Positions 1 to 5,517 of a stretch of 5,517 bases of DNA are shown here, piece by piece. The position numbers and the translations under genes are program-made. Positions within the stretch are counted from its first letter, which is position 1. The number at the start of each line of letters is the position of its first letter. Under the pieces are notes generated by a model. The model worked only from the letters and a program-made list of their open reading frames with translations, ran no database searches and was not told the DNA's origin. The stretch is from Calditrichia bacterium (lineage in GTDB: Bacteria; Calditrichota; Calditrichia; RBG-13-44-9; J042). The stretch is taken from positions 1 to 5,517 of the forward strand of contig JAUIFT010000238.1 of NCBI GenBank assembly GCA_030430345.1, written 5' to 3'.

Positions 1-2641
1 ACAACGCTTCTTTGAAAGGGCGATTGCTGGTAAAATTCTTTAATGGCTCTCCATCAAGCGAATAAAGTTTGTTCTCCAGCGCGATGCCTTTGTTCTCCGC
101 CAGCGGCACATATTTCAACCATTTCTTTTTGACATCCAGGGCAATTTTCCGGGTCGCCCCATTGTTGGCGGAAATATGAAAAGGAATTGCCTGATCTTTT
201 TTAAAGTTGAAGGCACTAAGGTAAATGCTCTCATTGTCATCAAGCAGATATGCGCGGTCCCATTCCCAACCGGGTAAATAGAGCCAGGGATCGTCCAGTT
301 TGATTTCCATCTCGGAATTATCTTCCAGATTATAGATCAACAATCGTTTGTTAAGACCGGTTTGCGGTTCGGCGGTAGAATAGATGACCTTGTCGCCGGT
401 GCTGTTGATGGTTGGGTAGCGCCCCTCGAGAATTTTCCGGACGCTGTACAGCGTATCAAAAGCGACCTCGTGCAGCACGCTGTCGGCGGTTAATGGCACT
501 TCAATCGTTCTTTGATAGCGCTGATAGCGGACAAACTCGTGCGTTTTAATATCTTCCAGTTGGGTTGGCAGGATTACCAGTTCATGACTGCCAATCAGCT
601 TGCGTTCCAGGCGATAACTGGTATGGGTCTTCTGATAATCGGTTGGTGTTATTTCCTCTCCGTTAAAATAGAGATAGGCGCGGGTTTCGCCGGGAACAAC
701 GATGAAAATATCTTTGTAAAGGTGGGTCCAGCCCCAGTATGCGCCGAAAAGGAAAAGCAGTGTGAGCATAATGTTCAGAAAGAAGCCGCCGCTTTTTTTC
801 TTTTCTGCCCCAGAGAAACGGGTTAAAAATTCATCGTCATCCGCATCCTCAACCTTGTCTTTAACCTCAGCTTCATCCGCTGGCTTTTCTTCAATTGCCG
901 CTTTCGCAGGAGCAATATCTGCCGCTTCATTGGCATCCGCTTCCGGTGGAACAGAAGCGTCTTCAGCTGCTTCTACAGGATCATCATTGTTACTGAAGCT
1001 GACTTCATCCAGTGCTCCCGACGGCTCTGCAACAGTCTCTCCCATCACTTCTTCAGGCGCTTCGCTGGTTGCCGCTGCTTCCGGCTCTGCGGGAGCCGCT
1101 TCTTCGCTTGGTGAGTCTGCCTGAGTGTCTTCGGCAAGCAGTCGCTCCTTAAGCGCTTTTAGTTGCCGGCGAATAATTGTCTGCAGGCTTTTTTCGCTTT
1201 TATATTGTTTCAGCGGCATCGCCCAGGCGTACTGCGCCATTTCACTGGTCATTTCATAACGATAATGCGCGGCATGAATCAGCGGTAAAACGCAGGCATT
1301 CGGCAGTCGATCAGCGATTTCCTGGAAACTGCCGGGAATTTCCGGTGAAGCGGTGAGGTCGATAACAACCAGGGGCATGTGGGAGGCGAGCGCCGCGAGG
1401 AGGTCGGCACGCTGGGAGATTTGTTCCGGGGCGCCGTTTAGCACAACCGGCACAATCTCCTGTTTGCGGACGACTCCGAGCAGTGCGTCCAGCATAGCGT
1501 GCCGTTCTGCCGGAAAATCTCCGACAATTAATATAAGTTCGCCCCAGTCCTGCTCGATCGTTTCTGTCTCGCCGTCTTCCAGCAAGGCTTGTAATGCATG
1601 CACCGATGCTAAACCATCGACGGTCAGCTGACAATCGTTGTACTGCATTATCTGCAAATCTTCCTGGATGCTGCCTTCCAGCAAGGCTTCCTTTAGGGCG
1701 GGGCGATGCAAAAAGCATTCGCTGAAATTTGCCTTCTTCAAGTCGCATTTAAAAAATATCGTTTCGCGAAATTGCGAGCCGCGAAAGTCGGCAGCACCCG
1801 CCAGGGCGTTGCTCAAATTACTGTCCCGAAAGTTGACATTATGAAAGATGCCGCTTGCCATGTTGGTTTGACTGAGATTGGCATCGGTAAAATCTGCTTC
1901 GAAGAAAACCGCATCGCGCAGATCACTGCCATAAAGATTCGCGCTGCTAAAATCGGATCGGGAAAAATTGCCATCGGCAAAGCAGACGGCTTCGAAATTT
2001 GCTTTCGAAAAGTTCGCATCATTAAAGAAAGCATTCTTCAGATTGTTATTTTGGAAATAGCATTTCTGTAAATCTGCCCGGGAAAGGTTGGCGCTTTGGA
2101 AATTTGCAGCAGTAAGGTCGGAATTCTGCAGATTGGCTTCGCTGAGCAAGGCCTCCTGAAAATTGACATTACTAATATTCGATTTGCTGATAACAGCACG
2201 ATTCAGGCGGGCATTTTGAAAATTAGCATCCTGTAAATCCGAGCGATGTAAATTGACACCATCCAGCTGGGCATTCTCTAAAATAGCTGCACCAAGATGG
2301 GCGGATTCCAGGTCCGCCTCATTGAGATTCGCGTCCGTTAAATTGATTCTGTTTAAAATGGCATGACGCAGGTCGGCCTGGGTTAAGTTGGCGCTGCTTA
2401 AGTCCGCAGCGGAGAGATCGATGCGCATCAGTAATGCGCCTTGTAAATTGGCGTTCTGAAGTGATGCTTCGGAAAGGCTGGCCTGAGTCAGGTCACTGTT
2501 ACTCAGGTTGTAACCGGAAAAGTCTGAAGAAGTGGGGTGGATGCCGGAAAGGTCCGGGGTGATATCCGGATTCTCTTTACGCCAGCTATTCCATGCTTCC
2601 ATTCCGGAAAGCAAAATATCCAGGTGTTTTTGATTTGCCAC
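1..2641 (-). CDS. Membrane-anchored pentapeptide-repeat protein with TIR-like domain and PEGA/propeller-like periplasmic part (C-terminus cut by window edge)
   Basis: One open frame of 880 codons with no stop, truncated at the left edge. GTG at 2641 is chosen because AGAGG lies 7 nt upstream and no ATG occurs nearby in frame. Seen in the translation: residues 39-323 are pentapeptide repeats of the A(D/N)LxX type. Residues ~338-502 form an alternating alpha/beta domain with strands LILIVGDF (369-376), IVPVVLN (396-402), PLVVIDLT (423-430) and CVLPLI (450-455). Residues ~503-604 are an acidic Ala/Glu/Pro-rich linker. Basic EKKK (613-616) precedes a hydrophobic helix at ~620-642. Residues ~645-716 resemble a PEGA domain (YLYFNGEEI, then IGSHELVIL). 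Residues ~740 onward show PD40/TolB-like strands (YPTINSTGDKVIYST, then LLIYNLED). Known: pentapeptide repeats fold as a right-handed quadrilateral beta-helix, and in other pentapeptide proteins they are followed by a similar alpha/beta domain. Inferred: repeats and alpha/beta domain cytosolic, C-terminal part periplasmic. Function unknown; a scaffold or signalling role is possible. The gene call is very secure, the distal domains less so. Confidence 0.93.
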   Translation of the reverse strand, partial: MANQKHLDILLSGMEAWNSWRKENPDITPDLSGIHPTSSDFSGYNLSNSDLTQASLSEASLQNANLQGALLMRIDLSAADLSSANLTQADLRHAILNRINLTDANLNEADLESAHLGAAILENAQLDGVNLHRSDLQDANFQNARLNRAVISKSNISNVNFQEALLSEANLQNSDLTAANFQSANLSRADLQKCYFQNNNLKNAFFNDANFSKANFEAVCFADGNFSRSDFSSANLYGSDLRDAVFFEADFTDANLSQTNMASGIFHNVNFRDSNLSNALAGAADFRGSQFRETIFFKCDLKKANFSECFLHRPALKEALLEGSIQEDLQIMQYNDCQLTVDGLASVHALQALLEDGETETIEQDWGELILIVGDFPAERHAMLDALLGVVRKQEIVPVVLNGAPEQISQRADLLAALASHMPLVVIDLTASPEIPGSFQEIADRLPNACVLPLIHAAHYRYEMTSEMAQYAWAMPLKQYKSEKSLQTIIRRQLKALKERLLAEDTQADSPSEEAAPAEPEAAATSEAPEEVMGETVAEPSGALDEVSFSNNDDPVEAAEDASVPPEADANEAADIAPAKAAIEEKPADEAEVKDKVEDADDDEFLTRFSGAEKKKSGGFFLNIMLTLLFLFGAYWGWTHLYKDIFIVVPGETRAYLYFNGEEITPTDYQKTHTSYRLERKLIGSHELVILPTQLEDIKTHEFVRYQRYQRTIEVPLTADSVLHEVAFDTLYSVRKILEGRYPTINSTGDKVIYSTAEPQTGLNKRLLIYNLEDNSEMEIKLDDPWLYLPGWEWDRAYLLDDNESIYLSAFNFKKDQAIPFHISANNGATRKIALDVKKKWLKYVPLAENKGIALENKLYSLDGEPLKNFTSNRPFKEAL
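1673..2527 (-). repeat. Coding tandem repeat: 57 pentapeptides with 15-nt period
   Basis: Residues 39-323 of the large minus-strand protein fall into 57 five-residue units. The central position is Leu, Phe, Ile or Met in every unit but one (Ala281), at residues 41, 46, 51 and so on to 321, without a single insertion or deletion. The residue two before the centre is mostly Ala, and the one just before it mostly Asn or Asp. Nineteen successive units centred at 46-136 use only Leu; later units, especially 196-231, are Phe-centred. At four units per turn this predicts about 14 coils of beta-helix. The DNA copies are diverged, so this is an ancient protein repeat, not a recent nucleotide duplication. 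Confidence 0.93.
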
Positions 2642-2648
2642 AATGCTA

Positions 2649-2653
2649 CCTCT
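2649..2653 (-). promoter_or_regulatory. Ribosome binding site deciding the GTG start at 2641
   Basis: AGAGG on the minus strand sits 7 nt before the GTG at 2641. It selects this GTG over the unsupported open codons further upstream, where the frame stays open but offers no ATG. Confidence 0.7.
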
Positions 2654-2815
2654 TTCAGCTTGCTGCCGAATGAGAAGAATAGGGTGGTGGAATTTCTGCG
2701 ATCTCCATATACGCTGCAGGGACGCTTAGACAGATGAATGATTTGGAACGCTCCAATTCCGAAAGGTCGCAGGTAAAATTTGGCAGTCAAACAATGAGTA
2801 TAGATAAGAGAATAG

Positions 2816-2851
2816 CACCGGGTATAACTTCATCGCAAATTATACCGGGTG
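2816..2851. repeat. Imperfect inverted repeat, 12-bp arms with 12-nt loop
   Basis: CACCGGGTATAA (2816-2827) and TTATACCGGGTG (2840-2851) are inverted copies matching at 11 of 12 positions, the G2820/G2847 pair being the mismatch. Because ACCGGGT is itself nearly self-complementary, the same 7-mer also occurs as a direct repeat at 2817-2823 and 2844-2850, 27 bp apart. No T-run follows on either strand, so a simple intrinsic terminator is unlikely. An operator, or a structured leader upstream of the pentapeptide gene, fits better. Confidence 0.6.
2839..2844 (-). promoter_or_regulatory. Candidate -10 box (TATAAT) for the pentapeptide gene
   Basis: On the minus strand TATAAT occurs within one arm of the inverted repeat, about 200 nt upstream of the GTG start. 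No matching -35 hexamer is visible 16-18 nt upstream, so this is tentative. If it is used, the inverted repeat would straddle the start of transcription, where a repressor could block it. Confidence 0.25.
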
Positions 2852-2939
2852 TTATCCAGCAGTGTTGGTCGAATAATTTCTCAGCAGTATTGTTTGATAA
2901 AAACGAATGAAACTGTTTCCCCAAGGAATGTTGATACAA

Positions 2940-3155
2940 TCAAGAGAATTTGCGTTCAAACAACCATTTCGGCATTCTTACCACAAATCCGGTCTCTTTT
3001 CTTTCGATTGAAACTTTCTTCTTCTGGACCCAGGCGTTTTGCCGGTTCCATTCAATCAATATGCTTGTGTTGGTTTCATGGACAATTTCCGGTACTTCCA
3101 GAACTACCTTTCTGCCAAAACTCAGTAATCGGTCAAACTCCAAAAGGTCTGCCAT
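2940..3155 (-). CDS. Small conserved-looking hypothetical protein, 71 aa
   Basis: ATG at 3155 has GAGGAG 6 nt upstream, an excellent Shine-Dalgarno match; the stop is TGA. The protein is short and basic, with no signal peptide or membrane segment. Its centre and end (SILIEWNRQNAWVQKKKV, then MPKWLFERK at 61-69) recall a group of short bacterial hypothetical proteins with a 'ILIE.....WIPKS.........IPEWLAEEKGL' pattern. That pattern is recalled, not searched. Those proteins are often annotated only as hypothetical and no function can be assigned. It shares the strand with the downstream pentapeptide gene but is 298 nt away, and it is divergent from the gene at 3434. The strong ribosome binding site makes it more believable than the overlapping opposite-strand frames at 2849-3223 and 2950-3396. 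Confidence 0.75.
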   Translation of the reverse strand: MADLLEFDRLLSFGRKVVLEVPEIVHETNTSILIEWNRQNAWVQKKKVSIERKETGFVVRMPKWLFERKFS

Positions 3156-3161
3156 GCTCTA

Positions 3162-3167
3162 CTCCTC
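3162..3167 (-). promoter_or_regulatory. Ribosome binding site of the 71-aa gene
   Basis: GAGGAG on the minus strand ends 6 nt before the ATG at 3155. It is the main nucleotide-level support that this short frame is translated. Confidence 0.75.
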
Positions 3168-3276
3168 GGATGCCAAGTGGCCCCTGTATCCATTACCGCT
3201 ACTCGTCTGCTCGGCACGAATAACGTTTGTAAACAAAAAATTATTTTTAATATCGGGAATAACCATTGATAACGCG

Positions 3277-3282
3277 TATAAT
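3277..3282 (+). promoter_or_regulatory. Candidate -10 box in the divergent intergenic region
   Basis: TATAAT lies in an AT-rich stretch (about 3230-3300) between the divergent 71-aa and propeller genes, about 150 nt before the ATG at 3434. No good -35 hexamer is seen at 16-18 nt upstream. AT-richness makes chance matches common, so the call is weak. Confidence 0.25.
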
Positions 3283-3373
3283 ATATTTGCGCACCATCAC
3301 AATATTCTTGACCAAGCGCATCGATTCCAAAAGACTGTTTATAACAATCAAAACAAAAGCCACACGATGTTAG

Positions 3374-3387
3374 TATCATTAATGATA
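3374..3387. promoter_or_regulatory. Perfect 14-bp palindrome upstream of the secreted propeller gene
   Basis: TATCATTAATGATA reads identically on both strands and lies 46 nt before the ATG at 3434. Outside it, ACGAT (3364-3368) and ATCGT (3390-3394) form further, slightly off-centre, complementary arms. A dimeric regulator's operator is the simplest reading. The AT-rich composition means chance cannot be excluded. Confidence 0.4.
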
Positions 3388-3422
3388 TTATCGTAAACTA
3401 TGCGGGCCTTGAATTTCAACGA

Positions 3423-3427
3423 AGGAG
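3423..3427 (+). promoter_or_regulatory. Ribosome binding site deciding the ATG at 3434
   Basis: AGGAG is 6 nt before the ATG at 3434 but only 3 nt before the in-frame TTG at 3431. The ATG is therefore the better start, and the protein has 473 residues rather than 474. Confidence 0.8.
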
Positions 3428-3433
3428 TACTTG

Positions 3434-4855
3434 ATGAAACAATCGCGCCAAATCTATCAGCTTGTGCTGTTGATTAACCTCTTTTGGATATTGCCATTAT
3501 GGGGGCAATCGAGCAGTTTTCGTCTCGACTATGTCGGGCATATTAATTTCCCGGCCAGCGCCGCCGGTTGCGGTAATGCGGATACAACCGGGGGGACAGA
3601 TGTTTGGGGATATGTTGGCCCGGACGGTACCGATTACGCGTTAATGGGCGTGATGGATGGCTTCGCCGCTGTTCGCATTCCGGATCTAACAGTTATCGAT
3701 GTTATCTCCGGCCCACAAACGCCCAGTTGTTACTGGCATCGTGATATCAAAACGTACGGTCACTATGCCTACATGATCTCTCAGATGATCGGTACGAATG
3801 AGGGGATTATGATTCTCGATCTATCAACCTTGCCGGATAGCGTCCGCTTCGTCGGTTCCTACGTAAACGGCGCAGAGATCACATCTCACAACCTCAGTAT
3901 TGATACGACGAGCGGCTTTGCTTACGTTACCAACAGCGCCCGGAACGGCATTCGCTTTATCGACCTGGCTGATCCGGAAAATCCCCAGGATGTTTATAAC
4001 CTGATCATCGGTTTTGTGCACGATGTTTATACCCATAATGATACGATGTATGTATCCGAGGGATCTTTAAGAACATTCTCGATTTGGGATGTGGCGGATA
4101 AAACCAGCCCACAGCTGATCTCGCGCATCAATGTTTCCGGGGGCGGCTATGCCCACAACGCCTGGCCGACGGAGGATAGTAAATATCTCTTGACCACCGA
4201 GGAAACGGTTGGCAAAACCGTGAAAATATGGGACATTCAGGATATGGGCAATATTAACAAAGTGGGTGACTATCTCGGTTCAAATAATCTTGCCCACAAT
4301 GTGCATACAATGGGAGATCTGGCAGTGCTTTCCCATTATGCCTACGGAGTTGTTTTACTGGATATCAGCGATCCGGCCTTTCCGGAAGAGCTTGATCATT
4401 ATGACACCTATCCACTGAATAACGCCGGAGGATTTTACGGCAACTGGGGGGCCTATCCTTATACGAATAATGGCTACATTTATGCCAGTGATGTGAGCGG
4501 CAAACTGACCTTGCTAAAACTGGTGGAATTTCCCGTCGGTACCGAGCCGCAGGGAACTATTTTGCCAGAAAAACTCACCCTTTTTCAAAACTATCCCAAT
4601 CCGTTTAACCCGGAAACCACCATCGAATACCAACTGCCGGAAAACGCGGCTGTTCAGTTAAAAATCTACAATGTCGCCGGGCAGCAGGTTCGCACATTGC
4701 TAAACGGGATGATGCCCGCCGGATTGCACTCCATCCGTTGGGATGGCCGGTCGGCCAGCGGAGAGAAAGCGCCGAGCGGTACCTACTTTTACAAATTGAC
4801 TGCTTCCGGTAAACAGCAAATTGAGATAGTCAAAAAAATGATACTGCTGCAATAA
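3434..4855 (+). CDS. Exported LVIVD / choice-of-anchor-B type beta-propeller protein with C-terminal sorting (FlgD-like) domain
   Basis: A 473-residue protein starting at the ATG with an ideally placed AGGAG. Residues 1-24 are a signal peptide (basic MKQSR, a hydrophobic core, probable cleavage near LWG/Q). Residues ~30-365 show seven repeating segments, each with a strand like YAYV and ending in a (I/V/L)xxxD(L/I/V)xD strand (ILDLS 127-131, FIDLAD 175-180, IWDVAD 217-222, IWDIQD 265-270, LLDISD 308-313). This is the LVIVD-repeat pattern. WGYVGPDGTDYAL (58-70) and WHRDIKTYGHYAY (101-113) are characteristic of the choice-of-anchor-B family as I recall it. Residues 383-473 begin with NYPNPFNP and contain YNVAGQQVRTL and SGTYFYKL, the type-A C-terminal domain used as a secretion or surface-anchoring signal by type IX-like systems. 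Inferred: exported across the inner membrane, then delivered to the surface or medium. Enzymatic activity and ligand are unknown. The downstream HAD gene begins 96 nt later; no terminator is evident between them. Confidence 0.93.
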   Translation: MKQSRQIYQLVLLINLFWILPLWGQSSSFRLDYVGHINFPASAAGCGNADTTGGTDVWGYVGPDGTDYALMGVMDGFAAVRIPDLTVIDVISGPQTPSCYWHRDIKTYGHYAYMISQMIGTNEGIMILDLSTLPDSVRFVGSYVNGAEITSHNLSIDTTSGFAYVTNSARNGIRFIDLADPENPQDVYNLIIGFVHDVYTHNDTMYVSEGSLRTFSIWDVADKTSPQLISRINVSGGGYAHNAWPTEDSKYLLTTEETVGKTVKIWDIQDMGNINKVGDYLGSNNLAHNVHTMGDLAVLSHYAYGVVLLDISDPAFPEELDHYDTYPLNNAGGFYGNWGAYPYTNNGYIYASDVSGKLTLLKLVEFPVGTEPQGTILPEKLTLFQNYPNPFNPETTIEYQLPENAAVQLKIYNVAGQQVRTLLNGMMPAGLHSIRWDGRSASGEKAPSGTYFYKLTASGKQQIEIVKKMILLQ

Positions 4856-4951
4856 AATTTTCTCTTGAAGTTTTAAAGGAGATGTGTTGTTCAGGGACTT
4901 CGGAAATATGACTGAGTGCGTTAAAGACAGATATTAAAGTGGAAATGAGTG

Positions 4952-5517
4952 ATGAGCAAAACTATTCTTGATGTGATCGCTTTTGATGCCGATGATACGC
5001 TTTGGGTTAATGAGCCCTTTTATCAGGATGCGGAAAAAAAACTGGAAGATATGCTCCGCAAATATGTTGACGCACAGTCGATAACAGAGCTTCTCTATGA
5101 TACCGAAAAAAAGAATCTTTCCCTGTTTGGCTACGGCGCAAAGGGGTTTACAATTTCCATGATCGAAACCGCGATCGAGATTAGTGGTGAAAAAATATCA
5201 GCCGGGGAAATTCAGGAAATCATTGAACTTGGGAAAACGGTAATGAATAATCCGATCGACTTACTACCGCATGTCGCGACAGTCATTCCGGCGTTAACGC
5301 AACAGTTCCGCTTGATGTTGCTAACCAAGGGAGATTTGTTCGACCAGGAAAGTAAAATTGCCCGTTCCGGTCTGGCGGATTATTTCAACGATGTGGAAAT
5401 CGTTAGCGAAAAAGATGAGGATACTTACAGACGCCTTTTGGCGAGATACGGCTTCTCTCCGGCACGTTTCCTGATGGTTGGTAACTCTCTCAAGTCCGAT
5501 ATTCTCCCCCTGGTAAA
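4952..5517 (+). CDS. HAD-superfamily hydrolase (N-terminal 188 residues; right end cut by window)
   Basis: ATG at 4952 opens a frame that continues past the window edge. The ribosome binding site is weak (GGA, 8 nt upstream). All haloacid-dehalogenase motifs are visible. Motif I is FDADDTLW, with nucleophile Asp12 and acid/base Asp14. Motif II is LLTKGD, with Thr125. Motif III is Lys154 in SEKD. Motif IV is VGNSLKSDI (176-184), with Asp183 binding Mg2+. Residues ~20-100 are a mostly helical insert between motif I and motif II, matching a C1-type cap over the active site. Known for the family: Mg2+-dependent phosphate ester hydrolysis through an aspartyl-phosphate intermediate, in the cytosol. 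The substrate cannot be read from sequence. Full-length relatives are about 220-240 residues, so about 40 residues are missing. All catalytic residues are present, so it is probably active. Confidence 0.92.
   Translation, partial: MSKTILDVIAFDADDTLWVNEPFYQDAEKKLEDMLRKYVDAQSITELLYDTEKKNLSLFGYGAKGFTISMIETAIEISGEKISAGEIQEIIELGKTVMNNPIDLLPHVATVIPALTQQFRLMLLTKGDLFDQESKIARSGLADYFNDVEIVSEKDEDTYRRLLARYGFSPARFLMVGNSLKSDILPLV

Larger units (their letters stand above)
2642..2939. other. Intergenic region between two minus-strand genes
   Basis: This stretch of about 298 bases separates the 71-codon gene from the large pentapeptide gene. No convincing coding frame was seen: a 95-codon minus-strand frame at 2503-2790 overlaps the pentapeptide start in another frame and shows no family resemblance or good ribosome binding site. 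The region holds an imperfect inverted repeat at 2816-2851, with a TATAAT inside one arm when read on the minus strand. It presumably contains the pentapeptide gene's promoter and long leader. Confidence 0.6.
3156..3433. other. Divergent intergenic region
   Basis: About 278 bases lie between the start of the minus-strand 71-aa gene and the plus-strand propeller gene, so promoters for both should be here. The middle (about 3230-3300) is strongly AT-rich. It contains the candidate TATAAT at 3277-3282 and the palindrome at 3374-3387. Opposite-strand open frames that cross it (3122-3379 minus, 2950-3396 plus) have no ribosome binding site or recognisable protein features. Confidence 0.6.

Noticed and set aside
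762..1124. Plus-strand Ser/Ala-rich open frame of 120 codons
   Set aside because: It is the complement of the acidic Ala/Glu-rich linker of the large minus-strand gene. It has low complexity and no ribosome binding site.
1311..2034. Two minus-strand frames (1311-1748 and 1813-2034) starting with ATG
   Set aside because: Both lie in a different frame inside the uninterrupted 880-codon pentapeptide gene, and neither resembles a protein family.
1706..2071. Plus-strand frame with Ala-Lys-Ile-type repeats
   Set aside because: The repetitive look comes from the 15-nt period of the pentapeptide gene read on the opposite strand.
2743..2756. Short inverted repeat TTGGA-ACGC-TCCAA as an operator
   Set aside because: The arms are only 5 bp, which is easily met by chance, and there is no second copy.
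2503..2790. Minus-strand 95-codon frame across the pentapeptide start
   Set aside because: It overlaps the well-supported GTG start in another frame and has no visible ribosome binding site or recognisable motif.
2931..2943. TTGAT-ACA-ATCAA hairpin at the end of the 71-aa gene as a terminator
   Set aside because: The stem is too short and AT-rich and is not followed by a T-run.
2849..3396. Plus-strand open frames of 124 and 148 codons
   Set aside because: Both run antisense to the 71-aa gene, which has a far better ribosome binding site and protein pattern.
3431..3433. TTG as the start codon of the propeller gene
   Set aside because: It sits only 3 nt from the AGGAG, whereas the adjacent ATG at 3434 has the usual 6-nt spacing.

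Overview
The window reads as chromosomal DNA from a Gram-negative member of the FCB (Fibrobacterota/Chlorobiota/Bacteroidota) superphylum, perhaps a Calditrichota-, KSB1- or Ignavibacteria-like lineage. The best clue is the secreted protein at 3434-4855. It ends in a 'YPNPFNP' type C-terminal sorting/FlgD-like domain, which is very common in those groups. Three of the four genes have clear Shine-Dalgarno sites, which argues against typical Bacteroidota. The lineage is an inference; no marker gene is present.

Layout. Positions 1-2641 (minus strand) are filled by one uninterrupted open frame of 880 codons that runs off the left edge. It is easy to miss because it has a GTG start and no stop inside the window. 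It encodes a mosaic protein. From the N-terminus it has 57 consecutive pentapeptide repeats without a register break, a Rossmann/TIR-like alpha/beta domain, an acidic Ala/Glu/Pro-rich linker, one transmembrane helix, and an extracytoplasmic part resembling a PEGA domain followed by TolB/PD40-like propeller strands. Positions 2642-2939 are non-coding and carry a strong imperfect inverted repeat. Positions 2940-3155 (minus) are a small 71-codon gene with an excellent ribosome binding site. Positions 3156-3433 are an AT-rich divergent intergenic region with a candidate -10 box and a perfect 14-bp palindrome. Positions 3434-4855 (plus) encode an exported propeller protein of the LVIVD/choice-of-anchor-B type with the C-terminal sorting tail. 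Positions 4952-5517 (plus) are the first 188 codons of a HAD-superfamily hydrolase that runs off the right edge.

No obvious pathway links the four genes. The two minus-strand genes are about 300 bases apart and probably transcribed separately. The two plus-strand genes are 96 bases apart and could be co-transcribed, but their functions (surface or secreted propeller versus cytosolic phosphatase) do not suggest a joint task. No RNA gene, insertion sequence, CRISPR array or phage signature was seen. The most unusual item is the architecture of the large pentapeptide protein, which may connect a cytosolic beta-helix and TIR-like module across the inner membrane to a periplasmic module.
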